Shown here in pieces: positions 44,609 through 54,342 of a stretch of 64,000 nt of DNA (within the stretch, counting starts at the first letter, position 1; every line of letters starts with the position of its first letter). The notes beneath the pieces were generated by a model. It did not search any database and had not been told where the DNA came from. It saw nothing but the letters and a program-made list of their open reading frames with translations. The DNA comes from CAZRHR01 sp964578885 (lineage in GTDB: Bacteria > Bacteroidota > Bacteroidia > CAIKAF01). The translations under genes were made by a program, and so were the position numbers. The stretch lies in NCBI GenBank assembly GCA_964578885.1, contig CAZOEO010000004.1, positions 130,482 to 194,481 on the forward strand, read 5' to 3'.

Positions 44609-45012
44609 GGTTTTGGTTTTTTGTAAAGAAATGGCTGGGGAATCAATCAAGGAATCACCCGTTGTTTTTCATATGGTCCCAATTTTAAATGGACGCATGA
44701 AGTTCCCTTTTAAACCATTGGTTCCGGATGTTTTGTCCTTATTCAACAGGTGAAGTCAGCAAAAAGGGTAGGGGGCAAGGAGAACGGTTTGCAGAGAGGT
44801 GAACTTGCGTTATGAATATCCACATTGTCCAGGAAACCTGATGATTGTTTTATTTAAATCTGATTATTGTAGATTAGGTTTTTAAAATTATGCAATTTAA
44901 ATGCATGATTTTAAGGTTGTTAAATTATTTATGTCTGTTTAAAGTCATTTTCCAAACATTAATTTTTGGATTTACAACTATTGGTATTAGTTTAGAACCA
45001 TAAAATATTTGT
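44609..45012. other. gene-free stretch before repeat protein
   Basis: About 400 bases. AT-rich upstream of the next gene; a short G-rich patch near 44770. No terminator, repeat or RNA gene recognised. Confidence 0.55.
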
Positions 45013-48000
45013 GTGCGGAACCCAATCGCAACCTTATTATTTTTATTGTTATTTCTTTTGTCTTCTACGGTACAAGCGCAATTTGCGGGAGGTGGAGAGA
45101 CAGCAGGAGGATTTTCTTTTTTAGGAATGACGGGTAACTGTGGGCTTCCTTTGTTTCTGGTATCTGATGTGTACAAAGGAGGCGGTGAAGATACCTTACA
45201 AGCTGCAAAAATTTTAATCATTGGAAATTGTAACCTACCGCCTTATGTTGCTTCCAATATTTATAAAGGAGGGCAAGAACGTAGCCTTCATCTAACTGCG
45301 CAGATTACAACAAATACCGGGTGTAATTTACCCGTATTTATCTCCTCAGATATTTATCGCGGTGGTTTGCAAGATACTTTTTACACTGCCATAGAGATTG
45401 ATCCTATTTGTGGAGTACCACCACCTCCTCCTAACCTCATATATGCAGGTGGCCAGCATGGTGATCTGAATCAGTCAGATTTGATGGCATTACCAAGTTG
45501 TGCTTTGCCACCTTTTGCCCTTTCAGATATTTTTAAAGGGGGATTTCAAGGAAATTTGGACCGGCAGGAAGTGCTAACTTTTCAATGTGGTCAGGGGCCA
45601 CCACCGTCTAATCTTATTTACGCCGGTGGTGCAGATGTACAAAATGGAAGAAGTGAAATGTTAACAACGGCAGCCTGTGCACTGCCGGCCTTAGCTGCTT
45701 CAAACATTTATGTAGGCGGATTGAATGATGCGTTTCATTTGGCCCGGGCGATTTTGTTTCCTGCTTGTGCCGTTCCGCCCTTTTCAAACTCCCCGATTTA
45801 TGCCGGTGGCGTTCACGGTGCCGTAGGTCAACAAGCTGCATTGCAGTATTTAGGTTGTAATACATCTCCAGTAAGTCCATCGCCTTCTATGTATGCCGGA
45901 GGTGAAATGGGTGTTTTAACTGTTTCAGTGGCTTTAATGGCTCCTGCATGCGGTTTGCCTCCTGTTCAGCCTTCGCTCATTTACGCAGGAGGAATTCATC
46001 AGACGGCAGTAGCGGCTTCAATAATTCAAACGCCCGTTTGTGGCGTTCCACCCTTTGTGGCTTCAAATATTTACGCTGGTGGCCGGATGGATACTTCAAG
46101 CATGGCGTTGGTTTTACAGACGGGAGTTTGCGGTCCTCCCGCTTCTGTCGCTTCGGACATTTATCGCGGTGATGGACATGCCAATGGTTTCGGACAAGTG
46201 ATTTTGACGAATTCATCCTGTTTGCTTCCTGTATTTACCGCCTCAGATATTTATCGCGGGGGATTAGGTGGAAATGGCGAAGCGTCCTTGTTGATGTTCC
46301 CGAATTGCAATGGTGCAGTTGCCGCTACCTCTGATATTTATAAAGGTGGTAATCAAGGATTTTTGGATCAAAGCTTTCTGTTTTTAACGCCAGTATGTAA
46401 CCTTTCGGTGGCCATTGCCTCGCAGATTTATGGCGGAGGAAGCGACGATGCCATCGGTTCTGTCTATGCCCTTACTAGCGGAAATTGTTCACTACCATTG
46501 GCCATTTCATCAAATATTTATGGCGGAGGTATTCAAAATGAGGTGTTTGTTGCTGCGCTAACACAAAGTTCTACGTGTAATTTACCCACGTTTGTGGCCT
46601 CCAATATTTTTCATGGCGGTTCAGAAGGCAGCCTTCATTCGGCCATTCAATCTGCTAACTTAACTCCAACTGTGCAACTTTCCGTGAATCAGCTTTCCAC
46701 TTGCCTTGGAGAGCAGGTACAATTAACCGCTCAAGCTAGTGCAGCGGGGAATACTCCAAACTTTCAATGGTTTATCAATGGCCAGGCAGGACCCACAGGA
46801 AACCCTGCCATTTTTTCCAATTTAGTGGATCAGGATCAGTTGTCCGTCACATTAACGCCGAGTTTGACTTGTGCATCCAACTTAAATCAGGTTTCGGCAG
46901 GTCCCATTCAAGTATTAGTGAATGCTGCGCTTGGCGCCAACACCATTTTAGGAAATCCAACTCAAATTTGTGTAGGTAGTGGTGGAGTTATGGTGGGTAG
47001 TGGTTTGGTGAGTGGCCCTGGGAACATAAGTTATATTTGGGAAAACAGTCTTGATTCTTCCTCGTGGCAAACCATCTCCGGAGCTATTAATTCACAGATT
47101 TTTACCGGTCCCATTTCAGCAGATACCTGGTATAGAAGGATTGTAAGTTCAGATCTTTGCCAGCAGGCAACGATGAGCAACCCGGTTAAAATTGAGATTG
47201 CGCCTCCGCCAACTGCAATTTTTTCCGGTGCTTCACAAACGGGTGATTGTTTTGTGTCTTTTCAGGATGGTTGGGTGCATTTCCCATCTAGCTCAAACCC
47301 CAATGAATTGTTGTTAAGTATCCGGAGTGCGAATCCCAGTGTGGACCTTGCCAGTACCATGGTAGTGGCTTATATTTCCCCATACCATCAGATTGTCAAT
47401 GGCTACATCACCAAATATCGTCATTATGACATTGTTCCTCTAATTAATGGGCCAGCCAAAGTACGGTTTTACTTTTCCCAATCGGATTTTGATTCTTTAA
47501 CCGTGGCCGATCCGCAGGTGACTTCGGTGCAGGACTTGTTGGTCAGTCGTTTTCAAATTGGACAAACTACAGGAGGGCAGTTGATTCAACCAGATACCAT
47601 CATGGCCAATACACCTTTTCCCAATGTGTACACCATGGAAGTGTCTGTACCAGGATTTTCTAGCTTCTTTTTTCACGGGCCTTCGCCTACGCCATTACCC
47701 GTTGATTTGGTTTCTTTTAAAGCAAATTGCGCTTTTGATAGCCTTTTCTTCAATTGGACAACCGCCGGAGAAATTAATAACAGTCATTTTCTGCTGGAAC
47801 AAAGTGCCGATTTAGATCAATGGACGCCGATGAGTGTGGTGGAAGGAAATGGAACCAGTTCGCTGACTCATCAATATCAGACTGTTGTGAGTCGGAATCG
47901 AATTATGGGTGAATTTTTCCGTTTGGTTCAAGTAGATTGGGATGGCAAGGCAACCTACTATCCTGCCATATCCAAGACATGTAAGTCGGAAGGTTTCCAA

Positions 48001-48249
48001 TGGTCTGTTTATCCGAATCCGGCGCAAGGAACTTTTTATGTTCAAGTTCAAGAAGAAGCGGCTGGAAATGGTCTGTTGCGTGTCCTCAATGGCATGGGAC
48101 AAAACGTATATGAGAAAGAGGTAAGTTGGCCTGCAGGTGGTGTTACATTGACCATTTCACCCAATTTTTGGTCTTCCGGGGTCTACACATTGGATTTAGA
48201 AACCCAACAACGGACACCACGTTTACGGCTCATTTTAACTCAACCCTAA
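45013..48249 (+). CDS. type IX-secreted protein with 17 one-cysteine repeats
   Basis: 1078 residues, GTG start. Signal peptide (RNPIATLLFLLLFLLSSTVQAQ). Residues about 25-550 are 17 repeats of about 30 residues with consensus CxLPxxxxSxIYxGGxxxxxxxAxxL; each has one Cys before a Leu-Pro-like pair and one IY(A/R/K/G)GG turn. Then an Ig-like domain (LSVNQLSTCLGEQVQL), a beta domain (about 740-880), a conserved DLVSFKANCAFDSLFFNWTTAGEINNSHFLLEQS linker of T9SS cargo, and a Por_Secre_tail (YPNPAQGTFYVQVQ). GTG is the only start in this frame after a stop codon. Probably a surface adhesin; the next gene follows in 13 bases. Confidence 0.85.
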   Translation: MRNPIATLLFLLLFLLSSTVQAQFAGGGETAGGFSFLGMTGNCGLPLFLVSDVYKGGGEDTLQAAKILIIGNCNLPPYVASNIYKGGQERSLHLTAQITTNTGCNLPVFISSDIYRGGLQDTFYTAIEIDPICGVPPPPPNLIYAGGQHGDLNQSDLMALPSCALPPFALSDIFKGGFQGNLDRQEVLTFQCGQGPPPSNLIYAGGADVQNGRSEMLTTAACALPALAASNIYVGGLNDAFHLARAILFPACAVPPFSNSPIYAGGVHGAVGQQAALQYLGCNTSPVSPSPSMYAGGEMGVLTVSVALMAPACGLPPVQPSLIYAGGIHQTAVAASIIQTPVCGVPPFVASNIYAGGRMDTSSMALVLQTGVCGPPASVASDIYRGDGHANGFGQVILTNSSCLLPVFTASDIYRGGLGGNGEASLLMFPNCNGAVAATSDIYKGGNQGFLDQSFLFLTPVCNLSVAIASQIYGGGSDDAIGSVYALTSGNCSLPLAISSNIYGGGIQNEVFVAALTQSSTCNLPTFVASNIFHGGSEGSLHSAIQSANLTPTVQLSVNQLSTCLGEQVQLTAQASAAGNTPNFQWFINGQAGPTGNPAIFSNLVDQDQLSVTLTPSLTCASNLNQVSAGPIQVLVNAALGANTILGNPTQICVGSGGVMVGSGLVSGPGNISYIWENSLDSSSWQTISGAINSQIFTGPISADTWYRRIVSSDLCQQATMSNPVKIEIAPPPTAIFSGASQTGDCFVSFQDGWVHFPSSSNPNELLLSIRSANPSVDLASTMVVAYISPYHQIVNGYITKYRHYDIVPLINGPAKVRFYFSQSDFDSLTVADPQVTSVQDLLVSRFQIGQTTGGQLIQPDTIMANTPFPNVYTMEVSVPGFSSFFFHGPSPTPLPVDLVSFKANCAFDSLFFNWTTAGEINNSHFLLEQSADLDQWTPMSVVEGNGTSSLTHQYQTVVSRNRIMGEFFRLVQVDWDGKATYYPAISKTCKSEGFQWSVYPNPAQGTFYVQVQEEAAGNGLLRVLNGMGQNVYEKEVSWPAGGVTLTISPNFWSSGVYTLDLETQQRTPRLRLILTQP

Positions 48250-48262
48250 AATTTTGTAAGTC

Positions 48263-50044
48263 ATGTATTTTAATTCCAAAATGAATATGTTTTCACTTCG
48301 TAAAACCATTGTTGCGGCCGCCCTTTTCGGTCTGGCCACCGCCACGCCTGCCGAGGTGCAGGCCAACAATGTATCCGTAACCAATCTGAGTTATAATGGT
48401 GCTACACAAAGAGTCACTTTTAACTTAAGCTGGGAAAATAGTTGGCGCAACACAGGAATAGCCGGTACTACCCAAAATTATGACGGAGTCTGGGTTTTTG
48501 TGAAATTCCGTGACGCTTGTGCCAAAGATTCAGTGTCTCCCAGCGCTGGAGATTATCAACATATGTGGCTCAATACCAATTCAGGTAGCCACACCATTCC
48601 TTCTGGAGTTACTTTAGATGTGGCCACCACTGATATAGGCGGAACACCAAGAGGGATGGGTGTCTTTATTTATCGTTCCAATGATGGAACAGGAACAGTT
48701 ACAGCCAATAACATTAGTTTACAATGGGATATTGCAGCCATGGGCCTTTCCGGAACAGACTGGGATATTCAGGTGTTTGCGGTAGAAATGGTACGCATTC
48801 CTCAAGGATCTTATTATTTGGGAGATGGTGTTTCTTTACAGTCTTATCGTCAGGGAAATACCACTTCAGATCCATTTTTGGTGAATGCTGAAAACGCGGC
48901 CATTACCCTTGGGACGGGAGCAGGTGAACTCAATCACTTAGCCAATTCAGGAGCTTTGTTGAGTGGAACACTGGCGGCAGGTTACCCCAAAGGATACGAC
49001 GCGTTCTGGGTCATGAAATATGAAGTAACTCAAAAGCAGTATTGTGATTTCCTAAATACCTTAAGCCGCAGTTCTCAGGTTATTTACGCGCCCAATACAG
49101 GTTCGGGACTTACCGTAGGGAATGGCTCCTTAACCAATGCCCAGCGTGGTGCTTTTTTAACATGGAGTACACAGGTCGCCAATCGTAATGGCATTCGGGT
49201 GACTGGACCAACTGGAAACTCAGCCGCCACCATCGATGTGTCTAAGCCTGTGACATTTGTATGTGATTTAAACCAAGACAATGCGCCCAATTCTTTGGAT
49301 GATGGAATGAGTGTCGCTTGTAATTTTTTACGGGTTGAGTTATTGTATGGTTTTCTCGATTGGGCTGCTTTACGGCCAATGAATGACTTTGAATATGAAA
49401 AGATTGCGAGAGGACCGTCCGTGTCTCCCCCTTATGTTCAAATTGGAAATGAATTGGTTTGGGGATTGCCGAACAATGGTTCTAATCACACGTTTTCCGG
49501 AAATACCATGTTTTTTCCTGGCCAGGCGCAGGAAGTGCCAACCCTTTCCGGAAACGGATTGGTTTGGGCGAATATCAACAGCCCGGCAGGTCCAAGAAGA
49601 GTTGGTGGAACCCACGGAGCCGCTGCAGACAGAAATACTGCTGGATCTTCCTTCTATGGTGTGGCCGACATGGCTGGCAATGTGGAAGAAATTGTAGTTC
49701 GACTTACCCAAGGCACATCTAATCAACCTACTTATACACGTGATAGTTATGGAGATGGAAAGCTGAACTCAGCCTATACTGCACTCGATTGGCCGACTAG
49801 CTGGCTTCCTGCCTCTGCTGGCGTCACTGGAAAAGGTGGATCATGGCTTTCTACCACTGCTGCACATCTGCAAACCTCAACCCGTTTCAGCAGCCGAACC
49901 TCAAGTACGGGTACCACGGCTCGGTTTTATACATTTTCGGGCTGTTCGTCGGCCACAAGCTGTACATCTACTTCAGACCCAAGAGATCCTTTGACGACCA
50001 GTACCACCGGATCTTATATTCTGGGTGGCCGCGGAGTGAGATAA
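48263..50044 (+). CDS. secreted FGE/SUMF1-like domain protein
   Basis: 593 residues: signal peptide (about 1-35), a beta-rich N-terminal domain (about 36-175, VTNLSYNGATQRVTFNLSWENSWRN), then a formylglycine-generating-enzyme-like domain (about 180-593: VRIPQGSYYLGDG, FWVMKYEVTQKQYCDFLNTL, LRPMNDFEYEKIARG, GVADMAGNVEEIVVR, GKGGSWLS, closing GGRGVR). The closing segment normally reads GFR-Cys in active enzymes; here it has no Cys, so a binding rather than oxidase role is likely. Thirteen bases after the repeat protein and ended by a strong terminator, so the two form an operon. Confidence 0.8.
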   Translation: MYFNSKMNMFSLRKTIVAAALFGLATATPAEVQANNVSVTNLSYNGATQRVTFNLSWENSWRNTGIAGTTQNYDGVWVFVKFRDACAKDSVSPSAGDYQHMWLNTNSGSHTIPSGVTLDVATTDIGGTPRGMGVFIYRSNDGTGTVTANNISLQWDIAAMGLSGTDWDIQVFAVEMVRIPQGSYYLGDGVSLQSYRQGNTTSDPFLVNAENAAITLGTGAGELNHLANSGALLSGTLAAGYPKGYDAFWVMKYEVTQKQYCDFLNTLSRSSQVIYAPNTGSGLTVGNGSLTNAQRGAFLTWSTQVANRNGIRVTGPTGNSAATIDVSKPVTFVCDLNQDNAPNSLDDGMSVACNFLRVELLYGFLDWAALRPMNDFEYEKIARGPSVSPPYVQIGNELVWGLPNNGSNHTFSGNTMFFPGQAQEVPTLSGNGLVWANINSPAGPRRVGGTHGAAADRNTAGSSFYGVADMAGNVEEIVVRLTQGTSNQPTYTRDSYGDGKLNSAYTALDWPTSWLPASAGVTGKGGSWLSTTAAHLQTSTRFSSRTSSTGTTARFYTFSGCSSATSCTSTSDPRDPLTTSTTGSYILGGRGVR

Positions 50045-50067
50045 ATCAATCTATTTGGAATTTTTGT

Positions 50068-50101
50068 AAAGCTGTCCGTTTGGGCAGCTTTATTTTTTTT
50101 A
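50068..50101 (+). terminator. rho-independent terminator
   Basis: AAAGCTG / CAGCTTT stem (with a short G/C extension) and a run of T, 24 bases after the FGE-like gene stop. Confidence 0.85.
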
Positions 50102-50188
50102 TTAAAATACTTATGATTTCAATTTAAAGTATAAATAAAAATATAAGATTGGGGCATCTCATATTTGCCATGAAATTCACCCATTTCA

Positions 50189-51628
50189 ATGAAAACTAAA
50201 ATTACCATAGCCAAAGGGGACGGAATTGGCCCTGAAATCATGGATGCCACAATAGCCATTCTGATGGCCGCAGGCGCCAAAATCGACTTAGAAGAAATCC
50301 AGGTAGGGGAAAAAGTCTATCTGGCAGGAAACACTGCTGGTATTTCCAAGGATTCATGGGATGTAATCCGCAGAAACAAGGTTTTTCTGAAAGCACCGAT
50401 TACTACCCCTCAAGGTGGTGGATACAAAAGTTTGAATGTAACCACGCGAAAATTTCTAGGGCTTTATGCCAACATTCGTCCATGCTTTAGTTTACATCCT
50501 TTTGTGCATACCAAACATCCGTTGATGGATGTGGTGATTGTTCGTGAAAATGAGGAGGATCTCTATGCGGGCATCGAACATCAGCAAACGGATGAAGTAG
50601 TGCAATGTTTAAAACTCATTTCCCGGCCCGGATGTGAGAAAATAGTTCGTTACGCATTTGAATATGCAAGACTATATCGCAGGAAAAAGGTTACCTGCTT
50701 TACCAAAGACAACATCATGAAGCAATCCGATGGATTGTTCCATCAGGTGTTTGATGAAATTTCCAAAGAATATCCGGACTTAGAAAACGAGCATTGGATC
50801 ATTGACATTGGTGCCGCAAAATTGGCTGATACACCGGAGGCGTTTGATGTCATCGTCATGCCGAATTTGTACGGAGACGTACTTAGCGATGTGGCTGCTC
50901 AAATAGCCGGTTCCGTGGGTTTGGCCGGTTCAGCTAATATTGGTGAAGAATGTGCCATGTTCGAAGCTATTCATGGCTCTGCACCCAGAAGGGCCGGACA
51001 AGATATGGCCAATCCTTCCGGTCTGTTGCTTGGTGCTGTACAAATGCTCAATCATATTGGACAACAGGAGATTGCGGAAAAAGTGCAAAATGCTTGGCTC
51101 ACCACCATCGAGGCGGGCATCCATACCTATGACCTATTTAAAGAGGGGGTGAGTCGCGAAAAAGTAGGTACACGTGGCTTTGCTGAGGCCGTTATACGGA
51201 ACATGGGTAAAACGCCAGCTGTATTGCGTCCGGTTAAATTCAATGCCGAGGCAAAAATCCAAGTGCCTGCTTACCAAAGAAAGACACCGAAACAAAAAGA
51301 GTTGCTCGGGGTTGACATTTTTGTCCATTGGACGGGTAATCAGCCCAATCAGTTAGCAGAAAAGCTTGCACCTTTACGTTCTGGAATCTGGGAATTGCAA
51401 ATGATCACCAACCGAGGCATCAAAGTTTGGCCCGACGGCTTCCCGGAAACCTTTTGTACGGACCACTGGCGCTGTCGTTTTATGCCCAAAAATGGCGATA
51501 AGGCCGCCGCAGCGCATATTCCGGCACTTCTTCAAACGGCATGTGAACATGGTATCGATGTGATTAAAACAGAAAATCTCTATGCCTTCGATGGAAAACC
51601 GGCTTTTTCACTAGGACAAGGTCAATAA
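50189..51628 (+). CDS. icd: isocitrate dehydrogenase (NADP-dependent, long form)
   Basis: Oxidative decarboxylation of isocitrate to 2-oxoglutarate in the TCA cycle. 479 residues, with the extra C-terminal domain (about 335-479) of the Thermus-type long enzyme. Seen: AKGDGIGPEIMDA, KAPITTPQGGGYKSLNVTTRKFLGLYANIRP (isocitrate Ser/Asn/Arg), VIVRENEEDLYAGIEHQ, VTCFTKDNIMKQSDGLF, DVIVMPNLYGDVLSDVAAQIAGSVGLAGSANIG (metal Asp) and HGSAPRRAGQDMANPSG. The nucleotide loop with Arg residues fits NADP. A small gene follows within 10 bases. Confidence 0.93.
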   Translation: MKTKITIAKGDGIGPEIMDATIAILMAAGAKIDLEEIQVGEKVYLAGNTAGISKDSWDVIRRNKVFLKAPITTPQGGGYKSLNVTTRKFLGLYANIRPCFSLHPFVHTKHPLMDVVIVRENEEDLYAGIEHQQTDEVVQCLKLISRPGCEKIVRYAFEYARLYRRKKVTCFTKDNIMKQSDGLFHQVFDEISKEYPDLENEHWIIDIGAAKLADTPEAFDVIVMPNLYGDVLSDVAAQIAGSVGLAGSANIGEECAMFEAIHGSAPRRAGQDMANPSGLLLGAVQMLNHIGQQEIAEKVQNAWLTTIEAGIHTYDLFKEGVSREKVGTRGFAEAVIRNMGKTPAVLRPVKFNAEAKIQVPAYQRKTPKQKELLGVDIFVHWTGNQPNQLAEKLAPLRSGIWELQMITNRGIKVWPDGFPETFCTDHWRCRFMPKNGDKAAAAHIPALLQTACEHGIDVIKTENLYAFDGKPAFSLGQGQ

Positions 51629-51637
51629 TTTCAACCT

Positions 51638-51904
51638 ATGGAAAAAAATGCAGAAACCTTACAGCTTTCTCTGTTAGAAGGTGTGTTTTCCCGACAGGAG
51701 GCCCTCGATTTATTATCTCAACTGGTGGAGGTGAAAATTCGTTTTCATGAGGGGCAAATGAAAAACCTAACGGAAGTGGAAGACTTGAAAATGCGCGAAA
51801 AACGTATTCAGGCCTTACAATCTGAACTAAACTCCTTACGTGAAGAGTTGGTGCAGTCGGGACAGCATGTGGCACTCAGTTCTAAGGTGTTTATAAGCTG
51901 TTAA
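51638..51904 (+). CDS. small helical protein
   Basis: 88 residues, highly charged and predicted helical: MEKNAETLQLSLLEGVFSRQEALDLLSQLVEVKIRFHEGQMKNLTEVEDL, then EKRIQALQSELNSLREELVQ, a short coiled coil. It ends in a VALSSKVFISC tail. Conserved small proteins of this kind occur behind isocitrate dehydrogenase in the phylum, but no function is known. Nine bases after the icd stop, so co-transcribed. Confidence 0.55.
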   Translation: MEKNAETLQLSLLEGVFSRQEALDLLSQLVEVKIRFHEGQMKNLTEVEDLKMREKRIQALQSELNSLREELVQSGQHVALSSKVFISC

Positions 51905-51920
51905 TTGGCTCGTTTTTCCT

Positions 51921-52754
51921 TTGAAAAATATCATTTTCCAGGAAAAAAGGAGGTTGGTGGTGGCCACCATGCATGGAAAAGAAGCCATTGTTGGGCCCTT
52001 GTTTCAACAGGCCTTTCAGTGGCTTCCTTCTTGTTGCGAACATATTGATACAGATGTGTTTGGTACTTTTACGGGTGAAAAGGAACGGACGGGGCATCCC
52101 GTTGATGCTTTGCGGAATAAGATACACGCAGCGGCTTCGTTAAAAAAAGCAGACTTTTATCTTGCTACCGAAGGTTCTTTTGGGCCGCATCCTCAATGTG
52201 CATGGCTTCCATTTCATGAAGAATGGATGATGCTTTCTTTCCCGGAGTCTGCTTTGGAATGGGTAGAAGTGATTCGTTCTACCGATACCAATTTTTGTAC
52301 GTCCATTGCGGAAAAATGGATTGAAGTGGTTCGCTTTGCGTGGAAAATTGGATTTCCGGAACACCGAATTATCATACGCTGCGGTTCTTTCCTTCGAAAA
52401 GGTGTTGGTGATTGGGACACCTTAAACCATCTTTTTCTACGTTTGAAAACGAAGGGCCCCATTCACCTGGAAACCGATATGCGTGCCATGTATAATCCCA
52501 CGCGCCAAAAGGCCATTTCACGTTTGGCAAAACAACTCATTCAAAGATTGCATTATAACTGTCCGTCATGCCATTCTCCGGGTTTTGGTTTGGTGAGGTA
52601 TTCACTTGGATTGCCATGTCGAGATTGTGCCATGCCGACCACTTTGGTGAAATCTGAATGGACATACTGCGAGTTTTGTTCGTTTGAGCATTGCGCAGAT
52701 GAGTCGGAAAGACCTTTTGCGGATCCGGGTAATTGTTCCTTTTGCAATCCGTAA
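51921..52754 (+). CDS. DUF6671-family protein with zinc ribbons
   Basis: 277 residues. The N-terminal domain has RRLVVATMHGKEAIVGPLF, HIDTDVFGTFTGEKERTGHPVDALRNKIHAA and ATEGSFGPHPQCAWLPFHEEW, the DUF6671 pattern; the C-terminus has two CxxC zinc ribbons (CPSCHSPGFG with CRDC, and CEFC with CSFC). It starts with TTG at 51921: the first ATG (51969) would cut off the conserved RRLVVATMHGKE strand. Function unknown; the pattern suggests a metal- or nucleotide-binding enzyme. Located 17 bases after the small helical gene. Confidence 0.72.
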   Translation: MKNIIFQEKRRLVVATMHGKEAIVGPLFQQAFQWLPSCCEHIDTDVFGTFTGEKERTGHPVDALRNKIHAAASLKKADFYLATEGSFGPHPQCAWLPFHEEWMMLSFPESALEWVEVIRSTDTNFCTSIAEKWIEVVRFAWKIGFPEHRIIIRCGSFLRKGVGDWDTLNHLFLRLKTKGPIHLETDMRAMYNPTRQKAISRLAKQLIQRLHYNCPSCHSPGFGLVRYSLGLPCRDCAMPTTLVKSEWTYCEFCSFEHCADESERPFADPGNCSFCNP

Positions 52755-53159
52755 AAATGAACTGCTCAAAGGTAGGGATATAAAGTACCTTGTTCAACAA
52801 TCAATAAATGAATGAATTGGGTTAGGTTGTATGCCCCAGATTGTGCACCGTTTCCAGATTGTGTCGTTTATCCGACTGTGGGGGCATCTCATTCCATCCA
52901 AAATATCCCTCAAGAGGTGCCCATCTGCTGTTTGTCTTTATATAAGCAACCATAAATTATTGGTTCAGACGATTTTCGTATCCAGCCAGTTTCAGTCAAT
53001 TTTTCGGAACTTGATTTTTCTTTTCAGCGCCTGGGGAAAAATTCTGAAAAGGATAATTTGATTCAGTTTCGGGAGAAATTCTGAGGAGTATATTTTCAAT
53101 GAGAAAATGGGATTTGCTTTGAACGCGAGATGCGTTCGATGGTTGGGATTAATATCCGC

Positions 53160-53414
53160 CCCTCCCCGTGGTCAAGTTACGACCTCCGACCGAAATTATT
53201 TGGCAATAAACCGGATAAAATCAGATCACCATTTTGAGACTCTTTTCACAGAATCCAAATGGAAAATTTCTTGAAGACGGAAGTTTGAAACGTATTCAGG
53301 GCGTTTCATGGGTCGGTTCTCCCGGGGGCCACCACTCCTCCTCCCCAGGCGACAAGCTACGAATTTCCCACCACCTGATTCGGCAATTAAACGTTTATAA
53401 ACGATTAAAATCGG
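53160..53414 (-). repeat. dispersed repeat, locus 2 copy 1
   Basis: 255 bp repeated 461 bases further on with only a few base changes. Read on the minus strand it begins CCGATTTTAATCGTTTATA and reaches GGGGAGGAGGAGTGGTGG, matching the first 100 bp of the repeat at 3.4 kb without gaps. Its far end (near 53161-53230) holds a degraded second version of the same core. Confidence 0.88.
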
Positions 53415-53620
53415 CTAGGGGATAAGTTACTGTTGTTGAAGTTTATTGACGACTTCAAGGATGTCCATTGATGAGCTTGATAATTACATTTTTGTCGATT
53501 GAATGGGTGGGAAAAGTAAATTTATCTATGTAGACCACTCATGCCTTCGGAGCGGATTTATAATTGGAATCTGTCTTTCAGAGGGTAGGAAATTGCTTGA
53601 AATCCTGGTTATTCACCTGT

Positions 53621-53875
53621 CCCTCCCCGTGGTCAAGTTACGACCTTCGACCGAAATTATTTGGCCATAAACCGGATAAAATCAGATCACCATTTTGAGA
53701 CTCTTTTCACAGAATCCAAATGGAAAATTTCTTGAAGACGGAAGTTTGAAACGTATTCAGGGCGTTTCATGGGTCGGTTCTCCCGGGGGCCACCACTCCT
53801 CCTCCCCAGGCGACAAGCTACGAATTTCCCACCACCTGATTCGGCAATTAAACGTTTGTAAACGATTAAAATCGG
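53621..53875 (-). repeat. dispersed repeat, locus 2 copy 2
   Basis: Second copy in the same orientation. Differences from copy 1 are single bases (for example ACCTTCG for ACCTCCG and CGTTTGTAA for CGTTTATAA). The spacer between the copies is unique sequence. Confidence 0.88.
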
Positions 53876-54342
53876 TAAGGAAATACAAAATGAAAAAACT
53901 GCTTTGCAGGATAAAGACCCAATCGATTTTTTATTGCTAAAGTCCTATAGATTTGAAAACGAAATGAAATGCACTTCTCGTTTGGTTGAGACGCTTGGTT
54001 GGTCAAAATGGACTCAATTCGTTTCAAATGCTCTTTTAAGACGAGTCTTCATTTCAAAGCATGGAATATGTCAGGCAAAAATCTCAGCCCAAATTTCTTC
54101 CGGAAAAGCGATGCACAATCCAATCAAAAAAATCAATATCCTGATTAACTGAATGCTAAAAATAGATAAACGAGTTGGCCTAAGTTAGTAGAATGTAAGT
54201 CAGTTCAGCGTATTTATTCAGGAAACAATGGATACATAAAGCATGGCAACTACTTACTTCAAAATGGATGAAATTGCCAAATGAAGGTCCCCACAGGGTC
54301 ATGATTAAGCCATTTTGTTCAGGCCGAAGACGCCAGATTCCT

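Larger units (their letters stand above)
52755..54342. other. long gene-free stretch with paired repeats
   Basis: Nearly 1.6 kb without a credible gene. It contains the two 255-bp repeats, a 206-base spacer, and AT-rich flanks. Open frames of up to 80 codons exist, two of them identical because they lie in the repeats; none shows a protein-like pattern. Confidence 0.65.

Noticed and set aside
52831..53061. 76-codon open frame on the plus strand
   Set aside because: No protein-like pattern, no homology recognised, AT-rich intergenic composition.
53234..53940. Two near-identical open frames of about 60-80 codons (MRLFSQNPNGKF...)
   Set aside because: They lie inside the repeats, follow the G/C core rather than a codon pattern, and the protein has no recognisable fold or start context.
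53904..54152. 82-codon open frame after the second repeat
   Set aside because: No pattern of a real protein and partly composed of spacer sequence.
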